From NCBI GenBank assembly GCA_030748575.1, contig JASMLR010000003.1:186001-250000 (forward strand): DNA of 64,000 nt, written 5' to 3'. The position numbers and the translations under genes were made by a program. This document shows positions 1 through 7,920 of this stretch, in pieces; the stretch's first letter is position 1, and each line of letters begins with the position of its first letter. Origin of the DNA: Phycisphaerales bacterium. Lineage in GTDB: Bacteria > Planctomycetota > Phycisphaerae > Phycisphaerales > SM1A02. The notes beneath the pieces were generated by a model. The model did no database searches. It was not told the origin of the DNA and worked only from the letters and a program-made list of their open reading frames with translations.

Positions 1-471
1 CGCGTCGAAGGCATGTACTTTGCGGGTGACAGTGCCCGGCGAGATGATCGCGGGTACTTCTGGATCATGGGCCGCATGGACGACGTGATCAACGTCTCGG
101 GCCACAGGCTTGGCACGATGGAGGTTGAATCGGCGCTGGTCAGTCATGATGCAGTTGTTGAAGCTGCGGTCGTGGGGATGCCGCACGACGTCAAAGGCAC
201 CGGGATTGCGGCGTTCTGCACGCTTGGTCCCGACTGGAAGCCGGATGATGCGCTTCGAGAAACGCTTCGGTCGCATGTGGCCGAGGAGATCGGAGCGATT
301 GCCAAACCGGACATGATCCGCTTCACCGATGCGCTGCCCAAGACCCGTTCGGGAAAGATCATGCGCCGGCTTCTGCGTGACGTGGCCGCTGGGCGGGAGG
401 CGGCGGGGGACATGACCACGCTTGAAGACTTCAACGTGCTGGCCAGGCTGCGAGGCTCTGACGACGGCTGA
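1..471 (+). CDS. acs: Acetyl-CoA synthetase, C-terminal part (5' truncated by window edge)
   Basis: This is the last ~156 codons of an acyl/acetyl-CoA synthetase of the ANL superfamily, which activates acetate to acetyl-AMP and then acetyl-CoA in the cytoplasm. The frame is open from base 1, so the gene begins upstream of the window. Visible motifs are the hinge [13 protein letters not shown] (about residues 24-36 of the fragment) and the C-terminal [11 protein letters not shown], whose lysine before IMRR is the catalytic lysine that is acetylated in this family. The C-terminal domain looks intact up to the TGA. The motif set fits Acs better than a fatty acyl-CoA ligase, but propionyl-CoA synthetase cannot be fully excluded from the C-terminus alone. 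Confidence 0.92.
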   Translation, partial: RVEGMYFAGDSARRDDRGYFWIMGRMDDVINVSGHRLGTMEVESALVSHDAVVEAAVVGMPHDVKGTGIAAFCTLGPDWKPDDALRETLRSHVAEEIGAIAKPDMIRFTDALPKTRSGKIMRRLLRDVAAGREAAGDMTTLEDFNVLARLRGSDDG

Positions 472-501
472 CTGCCCGGGCCGGCGTGAAATCAGCCGCG
501 G

Positions 502-531
502 TTGCCTCCCAATACTCCGAGTGGATATGGT
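502..531 (+). promoter_or_regulatory. Possible sigma-70 promoter for the exported protein gene
   Basis: A TTGCCT -35-like hexamer (502-507) and a TATGGT -10-like hexamer (526-531) are separated by 18 bases in the gap between acs and the next gene. This would start transcription about 55 bases before the ATG at 595. Both hexamers are imperfect, so the call is tentative. Confidence 0.3.
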
Positions 532-594
532 GACCGGTTCGCGCCTTGCGCAACGCTGGGCGGTTGGAGTCGGGTCGGGGAGAGGAGTCCTTCC

Positions 595-2322
595 ATGAGC
601 TTGATGCATCGAACGATCATTGCGGCCTTCGCTGTGGCACTGACCGCCGTGGCTGCTGCAGCAGCACCCTTTGGCGGCGCGAAGGTGCCGGACGGCGTGC
701 TGAACATGCTCCCGGACGGGGCGTATGTGCTTGCGTACACCGACTCACTTCAGGACTTTCAGAAGGACCTTGTGACGACGGTTTCAGACGTTGAACCGCA
801 GATGGCCATGATGGTCGCGATGGCGGGCCCAGCTGCGCAGCTGAACATGCTCATCCGCAAGTCATCCGCCGGGCCCGGAAGCGCGGGCGTCGTGCTTGAC
901 GGCCCCGTGGCCTTGTTTCAGGCGGCTCCGGCCACGCCGGACGGCGATCCGATTGCAGGTGCTGTGTTCGAGGTTGCCGACACGACCGATCTTGTCGTGT
1001 CCCGGCCGGGCATGTTCCTGGTGATGAGTCCGGGGTCCAAATGGGTTGCGCTCGCCAACGCGGACTTCACGCCGGCCGGCCGGACCACATCAATCTCCAA
1101 CGGCATGCTCGACGCGTCCCTGGGCGTCAATGTTGATCAGGCCAAACTGGTCGAGGTGTTCGGTCCTCAGATCAATACGCTCCTGGCGACCATGCAGCAG
1201 CCGCTTCCCGAGGGCAGTGTTCCTTCGGAACAAGCCCAGGCCGTAGAGCGGGCCCAAGCGGCCAACGCAGCCAAACTCCGCATGTTCCTCGACATGATCG
1301 CTTCATGGAACATCGGTCTTGATCTCCATGGTGCCGAGATCGACGTGCTGCTCCGCAGCACTCAGACCGCCGGTACACCCATGGTGATGCCGGCGGGCGG
1401 CCTTGATGGCTTGACCAGGTCCATTCCCGCCGACATGCCCATACGCGGCGTGTTCGACGTGTCCGCGGTGGCCATGTTGATGTCCATGTCTCAGAGTGAC
1501 ATCGAGGCCATGCCGCCGGCGACCCGGGCGAGCCTTGAGAAGCTGCAGCCCGTGTGGGATGAGGCCGTGGCCTCGATGAAGAGCGGAGTCTCATTCGGCA
1601 TGTCCTTTGGCGACAAGGGAATCGAGATGGTGTCAGTCATGGACACGTCCGACCCGGACGGCGTCCTGAACATGGTGAAGCGTGCCTGGACTGCTCTGGG
1701 CGAGGCCGACCTTGGGATCAACGTCAAGCCGATCCGGATCCTCGCCGGAACGGGCGTGGGCTATGTGGTGACGATCGATGCCAAGCGGATGATGGACACC
1801 ATGGGCCTGGGCGCCATGATGCCGCCGGCCAGCGCGGGACAGCCTGGGTCGCTTGAGATGATGCAAGGTCTGTGCGACAGCCTCACGGGTCCAGATGGCC
1901 TTCCGGTCAGATACTTCCTTCAAGGCGACTCCGTCCTGAGCGTCATCGGAAACGGCAGGCTGGGTGAAGCTCGGAGGTTGTGGTCGTCCGGAGGGGCGGA
2001 CAACGACCTGACGACGCTCTTGGGCGAATCACTCGCCCCGGCGACGTGGGCCATGACCATGGATGTTCGTCGTATCGCCGATGAGGGACTTGCGATGGCC
2101 AGAACGATGCTCGGGCCGCTGGCCGCCATGCTTCCCACCGCGGTACCGGATGGCAACCCAGTGGTCATGACGATGGTCGGCGGATCCAATGGGAAGACGT
2201 GGGATCAGGTCCGGGTCCGCACCAATCTCAAGGACTGGTATGCGATGGTGCAGCAAATGCAGACGCTGGCAGCCCAGCAAGCGGCTGCTTCGGCGCCGAC
2301 CGCACCTGCTGCCGGACCGTAG
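595..2322 (+). CDS. Exported protein of unknown function
   Basis: The gene encodes a 575-residue protein I cannot assign to a family. It opens with a short basic N-terminus and a hydrophobic stretch (about residues 6-22, ending near AAAAP), consistent with a Sec signal peptide. The remainder is soluble and notably rich in methionine, with the C-terminus ending in an Ala/Pro-rich tail. Repeated phrases such as VPDGVLNMLPDGAYVLAY and later MPADMPIRGVFDV suggest an internally duplicated fold, but this is a visual impression. I chose the ATG at 595 because GAGAGGAG precedes it at good spacing and it begins the signal peptide; an in-frame ATG at 502 would put 31 non-leader residues in front. A strong hairpin follows the stop, so it is probably monocistronic. 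Confidence 0.75.
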   Translation: MSLMHRTIIAAFAVALTAVAAAAAPFGGAKVPDGVLNMLPDGAYVLAYTDSLQDFQKDLVTTVSDVEPQMAMMVAMAGPAAQLNMLIRKSSAGPGSAGVVLDGPVALFQAAPATPDGDPIAGAVFEVADTTDLVVSRPGMFLVMSPGSKWVALANADFTPAGRTTSISNGMLDASLGVNVDQAKLVEVFGPQINTLLATMQQPLPEGSVPSEQAQAVERAQAANAAKLRMFLDMIASWNIGLDLHGAEIDVLLRSTQTAGTPMVMPAGGLDGLTRSIPADMPIRGVFDVSAVAMLMSMSQSDIEAMPPATRASLEKLQPVWDEAVASMKSGVSFGMSFGDKGIEMVSVMDTSDPDGVLNMVKRAWTALGEADLGINVKPIRILAGTGVGYVVTIDAKRMMDTMGLGAMMPPASAGQPGSLEMMQGLCDSLTGPDGLPVRYFLQGDSVLSVIGNGRLGEARRLWSSGGADNDLTTLLGESLAPATWAMTMDVRRIADEGLAMARTMLGPLAAMLPTAVPDGNPVVMTMVGGSNGKTWDQVRVRTNLKDWYAMVQQMQTLAAQQAAASAPTAPAAGP

Positions 2323-2350
2323 AGCCTTCACGGGCATGCTGATGATCTCA

Positions 2351-2378
2351 GACGGCCTTCCCCTCGGGGAGGGCCGTC
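2351..2378 (+). terminator. Hairpin terminator after the exported protein gene
   Basis: GACGGCC and GGCCGTC form the outer stem around an inner CCCC/GGGG stem, giving about 13 consecutive pairs with a tiny loop. It lies 28 bases after the stop at 2322. There is no clear T-run on the plus strand, so termination efficiency is uncertain. Confidence 0.5.
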
Positions 2379-2402
2379 ACGCTGACGGGCCCTCGAGGGC
2401 GC

Positions 2403-2423
2403 AAAAAAACCCCTTCACAGGGG
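2403..2423 (-). terminator. Rho-independent terminator of tRNA-Gln
   Basis: Read on the minus strand, a CCCC-loop-GGGG stem (2423-2410) is followed directly by seven Ts (2409-2403). It begins eight bases downstream of the tRNA 3' end, a classic intrinsic terminator placement. Confidence 0.75.
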
Positions 2424-2430
2424 CCTTCAA

Positions 2431-2501
2431 CTGGGGATCCAAGATTCGAACTTGGACTAACTGATTCAGAGTCAGTCGTGCTACCGTTACACCAATCCCC
2501 A
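2431..2501 (-). tRNA. tRNA-Gln (anticodon CTG)
   Basis: On the minus strand the 71-base sequence folds into a complete cloverleaf. The acceptor stem is TGGGGAT/ATCCCCA with discriminator G. The anticodon stem ACTGA/TCAGT closes a CTCTGAA loop with anticodon CTG, and the T-arm is CCAAG/CTTGG around TTCGAAT. The U1-A72 pair and G73 match known glutaminyl-tRNA identity elements. The D-arm is short. CCA is not encoded, so it would be added by CCA-adding enzyme. Confidence 0.95.
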
Positions 2502-2552
2502 AGGGTGGACCTCGTATGGTAGCCGATCCCCAACAGCGATACCATCCGCGGC

Positions 2553-3074
2553 ATGACTGACTATGTAACGGTAGAAGGCGCTCAAGTTGGTGTGCTGATG
2601 GGCAGTGCCTCTGACTGGCCAACCATTGGAAAGGCCTCTGCGACGCTGACGGAACTCGGTGTGACACACGAGTGCAACGTCATTTCGGCGCATCGGGCAC
2701 CTCGGCGGTTGGAGTCCTATTGCCAGACGGCGGAGTCTCGGGGGATTCAGGTGCTGATTTGCGCTGCCGGCGGTGCCGCCCACCTTGCCGGAGTCGCTGC
2801 GGCCCTGACGCACTTGCCGGTCCTGGGGTGCCCGATGAAGGCGTGGTCGACCGAAGGGCTCGACTCGCTTCTGTCGATGGCGCAGATGCCGCGTGGCATT
2901 CCCGTCGGCACCCTTGCAGTCGGGTCGGCGGGCGCCGTCAATGCAGCGCTGCTTGCTGTGTCCATGCTCTCGCTGTCCGACTCGGACCTGAGAGCGCGGT
3001 ACCTCGCGTACCGCTCGGCGCAGTCGGCAGCGACCTTCCCCCTCCCAGGGGCGCCGGGCCATCCTGACGCATGA
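2553..3074 (+). CDS. purE: N5-carboxyaminoimidazole ribonucleotide mutase
   Basis: PurE class I converts N5-CAIR to CAIR in de novo purine synthesis. At 173 residues it has the usual length. It shows the phosphate-binding MGSASDW loop at residues 16-22, the SAHR motif at 45-48, the ICAAGGAAHLAGV glycine-rich segment near 68-80 and the MPRGIPVGTLAVG segment near 110-122. No purK partner is visible nearby. The stop overlaps the start of pdxH by four bases (ATGA), so the two are translationally coupled even though they act in different pathways. Confidence 0.96.
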   Translation: MTDYVTVEGAQVGVLMGSASDWPTIGKASATLTELGVTHECNVISAHRAPRRLESYCQTAESRGIQVLICAAGGAAHLAGVAAALTHLPVLGCPMKAWSTEGLDSLLSMAQMPRGIPVGTLAVGSAGAVNAALLAVSMLSLSDSDLRARYLAYRSAQSAATFPLPGAPGHPDA

Positions 3075-3697
3075 GCCTGCCGGAAGGCTTCACGCTCGCT
3101 GACATGGACGCGTTGCCGGACAACCCGGTGGACGCGGTCCATGGATGGCTCGAAGAAGCAACCCGGTTCTCCGGGCGGCCAAACCCGCACGCCGTGGTGC
3201 TTGCGACGTGCGGGGCCGATCAGCAGCCCGCTGCCCGCATGATGCTGCTCAAGGGATTCGATGCGCGTGGGGCCGTGATCTACACGAACCTGCAGAGCCG
3301 AAAGGGGCTTCAGATTGGCGAGAATCCCCGCGTGGCGCTGCTGCTGCATTGGGACGTGCTGGGGCGACAGATTCGGGTCGAAGGTGAAGCCACCCGGGTG
3401 AGCAGGGAAGAAGCCGACGCGTACTTTGCCTCCCGGCCATGGGGCAGCCGAATCGGCGCGGTGGCCAGCGATCAATCCCGGCCGCTGGAGAGCCGGGATG
3501 CGTTGGCAGCGCGGGTGGTCGAGGTGGCGCTGCAGTACCCCCTCGGGTCGGACGTGCCCCGGCCCGAGTACTGGACAGGCCTCCGGGTGTCCCTGGCGCG
3601 GGTCGAGTTGTGGCAGGAGGGCGATGACCGGCTCCACGACCGCATCGTGTATCGACCCTCGGGCGAGGGGTGGTCGACCGAGCGGCTCTGGCCGTAG
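3071..3697 (+). CDS. pdxH: Pyridoxamine/pyridoxine 5'-phosphate oxidase
   Basis: PdxH uses FMN and oxygen to make pyridoxal 5'-phosphate from PNP or PMP. The 208-residue length is typical. The FMN/substrate segment RMMLLKGFD and YTNLQSRKG (about residues 56-78) and the C-terminal signature WQEGDDRLHDR (about 180-190) are clear, and the protein ends in the usual RLWP-type tail. The start ATG overlaps the purE stop, so it is likely read from the same transcript. It converges on the NYN-domain gene with a four-base gap. Confidence 0.95.
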   Translation: MSLPEGFTLADMDALPDNPVDAVHGWLEEATRFSGRPNPHAVVLATCGADQQPAARMMLLKGFDARGAVIYTNLQSRKGLQIGENPRVALLLHWDVLGRQIRVEGEATRVSREEADAYFASRPWGSRIGAVASDQSRPLESRDALAARVVEVALQYPLGSDVPRPEYWTGLRVSLARVELWQEGDDRLHDRIVYRPSGEGWSTERLWP

Positions 3698-3701
3698 AGG
3701 A

Positions 3702-4361
3702 TCAGACGTCGCCGGCAATCCGCCGCGCCTGCTCGAGCACCTCGGCTGGGAAGTGAGTCTTGGGCGTGTCCTGCGGCGGGTCCAAGCCCGCGTCCTGACC
3801 CGCATCCTGGCCCCCGGGGGAAGGCGATGATTCGGCTCTGGGGTGCCCGTCATCAGGCAGAAACGCATCCAGATCGGCCGCCTCCGCCTCGGCCGCGATG
3901 GCGTCGAGTTCCCCATCGCTCAGGGCGAACTCCGAGGTCCAGTCGTCAGCGGCGGGCGGTGCGGGCTGGTCCGGGGCGGTACCGCGGGCGATGTCTTCCA
4001 GCATCGTCCGCAGGAATGATTCTGAGTCCAACCACTTGCACCGCCTGCGTTTGGCGGCCTTTCGGAGCCGCCGGTCGGTGGAGACCACCAGCACGCGGCG
4101 TGGATCCGCCGCCTTTCCGATCATGTCCTCAATGAGATCGTCTGCCTCCCGCCCTGGGCCGGACCACATGACGTGAATCGGCTCTGGGAGCCCCTGAGGG
4201 CGGGGTTGGGGCCGCCCGTCGCAGACGAGCACCGCGTGGGCGGCCTGCCATCGGGTGGCCTGCATGAGCCGGCCCAGCCCCGAGAGGCTCAGGCCAGCCA
4301 GCCCAGGCGGCAGAACACCCTGGATGTGCAGCACATTCCATGCGTCCACGATCACCTTCAT
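3702..4361 (-). CDS. NYN-domain (YacP-like) protein, putative RNase
   Basis: The N-terminal ~120 residues form a PIN-like NYN domain of the YacP type, a family linked to RNA processing. The strand MKVIVDAWNVL carries the first acidic residue, GREADDLIED the middle acidic pair, and VVSTDRRLRKAAKRRRC the conserved SxD-type segment. The last ~100 residues are acidic and Pro/Gly-rich, probably disordered. I place the start at the ATG at 4361 because an AGGGTGGGA purine run sits just before it; a GTG three codons upstream (4370) is the alternative. The substrate is unknown. Confidence 0.85.
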   Translation of the reverse strand: MKVIVDAWNVLHIQGVLPPGLAGLSLSGLGRLMQATRWQAAHAVLVCDGRPQPRPQGLPEPIHVMWSGPGREADDLIEDMIGKAADPRRVLVVSTDRRLRKAAKRRRCKWLDSESFLRTMLEDIARGTAPDQPAPPAADDWTSEFALSDGELDAIAAEAEAADLDAFLPDDGHPRAESSPSPGGQDAGQDAGLDPPQDTPKTHFPAEVLEQARRIAGDV

Positions 4362-4457
4362 GAATCCCACCCTATAGCACCGAATGGCTTGCCATGGGCG
4401 CTTCTTTCCGCTCTAATGCGCGGCTCGAAATCCCCCTGAGGAGGGTTCTATCAGGTC

Positions 4458-4736
4458 ATGGCTATTCGGATCAAATCCCGGCACGGCGAGTCTGTCAATC
4501 AGATGCTTCGCCGCTTCAAGAAGCTCTGCGAGAAGGAAGGCCTCACGAAAGACGTGAAGCGGAAGCAGTACTTCGAGAAGCCCTCGGAACGTCGCCGCCG
4601 CGCCATGCGCAAGGCGATTGCTCGAGTGGCTCGATTGAATGACCCACAGCCGCAGCCCGCCCCGAAGGGGAAGCGCGGTGGCCCCGGAGGCAACCGCAGC
4701 GGCGGTGGTGGTGGTGGTGGCGGCGGACGCCGCTGA
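4458..4736 (+). CDS. rpsU: 30S ribosomal protein S21 with poly-Gly tail
   Basis: S21 binds the small subunit near the 16S 3' end and helps initiation. The first ~65 residues are a canonical S21: basic, with FKKLCEKEG, a KRKQYFEKPSERRRR core and an arginine-rich helix. It then departs from the usual 60-70 residues with a ~25-residue tail dominated by glycine and ending in RR. AGGAGG lies 13 bases upstream of the ATG, rather far for a Shine-Dalgarno site. It stands alone upstream of hppA with about 120 bases between them. Confidence 0.95.
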   Translation: MAIRIKSRHGESVNQMLRRFKKLCEKEGLTKDVKRKQYFEKPSERRRRAMRKAIARVARLNDPQPQPAPKGKRGGPGGNRSGGGGGGGGGRR

Positions 4737-4864
4737 GTTCCCATGCATACGACTCGAGGCGGTCACGCAGTGATCGCGTCACGTACACCTTTTTGGAATC
4801 GATCGGTTTTCAACGGGCGATCGGTGTCTGTCGACATCGATGCGACGACTGAGGAGTGAGATTC

Positions 4865-7489
4865 GTGAACACGTTGCTTCTTTCCACAAATGACGTCCAG
4901 GGCGTCAACGCCATCATCGAGCATGCCTGGGTGTGGTTCATCGCCCCGATCGGCGCCGTGCTCGCGCTGCTCGCTGCGTTCGCATTCAGCCGCAATGTCA
5001 TGAGCCGGAGCGAAGGTGAGCCGGAGATGATTCGGATCGCTGAGGCCGTCCGGCAGGGTGCCATGGCGTACCTGAAGCGACAGTACAAGGTCGTCTTCGT
5101 CGTCTTTGTCGTGCTGGTCGGCATTCTCATTGCTCTGGGATTCCTCGGCATTCAGCCGAAGGTGACTGCGATCGGTGTGCCGATCGCCGGCCTCTTCTCG
5201 GGGCTCTGCGGCTGGTTTGGCATGAAGATGGCCACCAATGCCTCGGCGCGAACGACCTTCGCCGCCAAGCAGTCGCTCAACGATGGCCTCACTGTGGCCT
5301 TCCGCAGTGGTGCCGTGATGGGCCTGGTGGTCGTGGGCTTTGCCCTGCTTGACGTCAGCGCCTGGTTCCTGATCTGGAACGCTTTCTTCCCGGAGCAGTC
5401 GCTTGAGCTGACCACTGCCGTCATGTTGACGTACGGCATGGGTGCCTCGACGCAGGCGCTCTTTGCGCGTGTGGGCGGCGGCATCTACACCAAGGCCGCC
5501 GACGTCGGCGCGGACCTCGTCGGCAAGGTCGAGGCTGGCATTCCCGAGGATGATCCCCGCAATCCGGCGGCCATTGCCGACAACGTGGGTGACAATGTCG
5601 GCGACGTCGCAGGCATGGGCGCCGACCTCTACGAGTCCTACTACGGATCCATTCTCGCCTCGATGGCGATTGGTGCCACGGCCGCCTTTGCCGGTGGTCT
5701 CGGGGCCGGCTGGGCGATGAAGCTTGCTGCGGCGCCCATGGCGCTTGCGGGCATCGGCATCATCTGCTCGCTGCTGGGCGTGTTCATCGTGCGGGCCAAG
5801 GAAGGCGCGTCGTTCAGTCAACTCCTCAAGGGGTTGCACATGGGCGTCTGGTTCGCCTCACTGCTCGTCACGGCGGGCGCCGGCGTGCTGTTCTGGCTCC
5901 TGCTTGGTGACGGCGAAGGCGTCTTCGCCTGGTGGCAGCCCTGGCTTGCGATCATCACCGGTCTCGCCGCCGGCCTGATCATTGCGTTTGCAACCGAGTA
6001 CTACACCTCATACGAGCACGCTCCCACGCAACGCATCAGTGAGCAGACGCAGACCGGACATGCCACCGTCATCATTGCCGGCATCGCCGAGGGCATGAAG
6101 TCCACGTGGGCGCCGCTGGTGGTGATCGTTGCCGCCATCCTCCTGGCGTTCGGCTTCAGTGGCGGTTCGGACAACTTCCTGCTCGGTCTCTACGGTGTGG
6201 GTATCGCCGCTGTCGGCATGCTCTCGACCCTTGGCATCACGCTGGCGACGGACGCGTACGGGCCGATCGCTGACAACGCCGGCGGCAACGCTGAGATGAC
6301 CGGACAGCCGTCGTTCGTTCGCGAGCGAACGGACATGCTCGATTCGCTTGGAAACACGACCGCCGCGACCGGCAAGGGCTTTGCCATCGGTTCGGCTGCG
6401 TTGACGGCCATGGCGCTGCTCGCCGCATACGCGATTGTCGTCAAGGGATCTGTGGTCGAGAAGCTGTCCGTGAGCGACCCCTCGGAGATTGCGGCTCACG
6501 TCTCCGAAGCACCCGGTTTCGCAAGTCCGAAGATGGAGTCGACGCTGGCTGCTTCCGGCGACCACACGCTTCACCTGACGTACCACGGCCATGGTGAGTT
6601 CAAGATGGTCGCCGAGGCCGGCGATCATGTCGCCGCAGGCGGCGGACTGTTGCTTGCGTCGAACGCGGTCGCGCTCGGTGTTGGCAACCTCTTCGAAGAC
6701 GGTAAGACGGTGACCGCAACTGGCCACTGGGACAGCCTCGCGGGCGAGTATGACGTCACGGCGGAGGGCGTGAGCTTTGATGTCGTCCCTGCAGACAAGG
6801 CGTCGCTTCAGCACATGGCGGCGTTCTATGACATCTCCATCATGAATCCCCGCGTTCTCGGGGGACTGTTCCTCGGCGTGATGCTCGCCTTCGTGTTCTG
6901 CGCGATGACGATGAACGCCGTGGGCCGAGCCGCCTATCGGATGATGGGCGAGTGTCGTCGTCAGTTCAAGATGATGCGGGACAAGTTCAAGGCCGATGGC
7001 ATGTCCGAAGAGGACGTCTCTGATCCGATGAAGTGGCCGACTCGCGTCGAAATCAACGGCGTTGAGTATCCGGACTATCAGGAGTGCGTCTCCATCTCGA
7101 CTGCCGGCGCGCAGCGGGAAATGGTGATCCCCTCGCTTCTGGCCATCGTGACGCCCATCCTGGTCGGCCTCGTCCTTGGTGTCGGCGGCGTCATGGGACT
7201 GCTCGTCGGTGGCCTGACCAGTGGCTTCGCGGTCGCCATCTACATGGCGAACGCAGGCGGCGCCTGGGACAACGCGAAGAAGTACATCGAGGCTGGCCAT
7301 CACGGCGGCAAGGGATCCGATGCTCACAAAGCTTCGGTGACCGGTGACACCGTTGGCGATCCCTTCAAGGACACCTCGGGTCCGTCCCTCAACATCCTCA
7401 TCAAACTCATCGCGATCGTTTCGGTGGTGTTTGCCGGCCTGGTGGTCCACTTCGGCCCGACTGTGCAGGCAGCATTCGGACTCGGCTGA
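4865..7489 (+). CDS. hppA: Membrane-bound pyrophosphatase, K+-dependent type, with large insert
   Basis: This integral-membrane enzyme hydrolyses pyrophosphate and pumps H+ or Na+. The catalytic signatures DVGADLVGKVE (about residues 213-223), DNVGDNVGD (239-247), DAYGPIADNAGGNAEM (463-478) and GDTVGDPFKDTSGPS near the C-terminus are intact. The AATGKG sequence in the helix starting near residue 500 has the alanine typical of K+-dependent enzymes rather than the lysine of K+-independent ones. At about 874 residues it is far longer than the usual 660-770. The excess is mainly a ~125-residue hydrophilic, beta-rich stretch (about 527-655) between two membrane helices, plus a longer loop near 700-735. 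I chose GTG 4865 because GAGGAG ends eight bases upstream; an in-frame GTG at 4856 is possible. The pumped ion cannot be settled by eye. Confidence 0.95.
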   Translation: MNTLLLSTNDVQGVNAIIEHAWVWFIAPIGAVLALLAAFAFSRNVMSRSEGEPEMIRIAEAVRQGAMAYLKRQYKVVFVVFVVLVGILIALGFLGIQPKVTAIGVPIAGLFSGLCGWFGMKMATNASARTTFAAKQSLNDGLTVAFRSGAVMGLVVVGFALLDVSAWFLIWNAFFPEQSLELTTAVMLTYGMGASTQALFARVGGGIYTKAADVGADLVGKVEAGIPEDDPRNPAAIADNVGDNVGDVAGMGADLYESYYGSILASMAIGATAAFAGGLGAGWAMKLAAAPMALAGIGIICSLLGVFIVRAKEGASFSQLLKGLHMGVWFASLLVTAGAGVLFWLLLGDGEGVFAWWQPWLAIITGLAAGLIIAFATEYYTSYEHAPTQRISEQTQTGHATVIIAGIAEGMKSTWAPLVVIVAAILLAFGFSGGSDNFLLGLYGVGIAAVGMLSTLGITLATDAYGPIADNAGGNAEMTGQPSFVRERTDMLDSLGNTTAATGKGFAIGSAALTAMALLAAYAIVVKGSVVEKLSVSDPSEIAAHVSEAPGFASPKMESTLAASGDHTLHLTYHGHGEFKMVAEAGDHVAAGGGLLLASNAVALGVGNLFEDGKTVTATGHWDSLAGEYDVTAEGVSFDVVPADKASLQHMAAFYDISIMNPRVLGGLFLGVMLAFVFCAMTMNAVGRAAYRMMGECRRQFKMMRDKFKADGMSEEDVSDPMKWPTRVEINGVEYPDYQECVSISTAGAQREMVIPSLLAIVTPILVGLVLGVGGVMGLLVGGLTSGFAVAIYMANAGGAWDNAKKYIEAGHHGGKGSDAHKASVTGDTVGDPFKDTSGPSLNILIKLIAIVSVVFAGLVVHFGPTVQAAFGLG

Positions 7490-7497
7490 GCGACGGC

Positions 7498-7920
7498 ATG
7501 AGCGATCCGAACAGCATTTCGGCGCAGGCCCCGGAACCCGGTTCCGGGGCCGCTGCGCTGACTGGGGAGGGGTTGTCCTTCGCGATTGAAGCCGCCAGAT
7601 TGGCGGTGGATCGGCACTGCACCGACGTGCGGATCTTCGATGTCCGGGGGAGGAGCCAGGTCTGCGACTACGTGGTCGTTGCATCCGGCACGAGTGATCG
7701 ACAGGTCCGGTCCGTGGCCGGCGAACTCGAAGACGTCGGGCAGGCGCGGAAGATGCACCGGCTTCGCACGAATGCGGATCCGGCATCGACGTGGGTCGTC
7801 GTTGACTTTGTCGACGTCGTCGTGCATCTGTTCGAGCCCTCTCGACGGGCCTACTACGACATCGATGAACTCTGGTCGAACGCGCCTGAGGTTGAGTTCG
7901 ACCGCGACGCTGCTTCGTGA
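7498..7920 (+). CDS. rsfS: Ribosomal silencing factor RsfS (Iojap family)
   Basis: RsfS binds L14 on the 50S subunit and blocks subunit joining when nutrients are scarce. After a ~25-residue variable N-terminus the family core is present: a helix AIEAARLAVDRH, then DVRIFDVRGRSQVCDYVVVASGTSDRQV and the C-terminal WVVVDFVDVVVHLFEPSRRAYYDIDELW. The length of 140 fits. It starts eight bases after hppA and its TGA overlaps the ATG of the next gene, so it sits in a tight same-strand run. Confidence 0.94.
   Translation: MSDPNSISAQAPEPGSGAAALTGEGLSFAIEAARLAVDRHCTDVRIFDVRGRSQVCDYVVVASGTSDRQVRSVAGELEDVGQARKMHRLRTNADPASTWVVVDFVDVVVHLFEPSRRAYYDIDELWSNAPEVEFDRDAAS

Noticed and set aside
2747-3916. 389-codon open frame on the minus strand opposite purE and pdxH
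   Set aside because: Sense genes have strong family signatures; the antisense frame has none.
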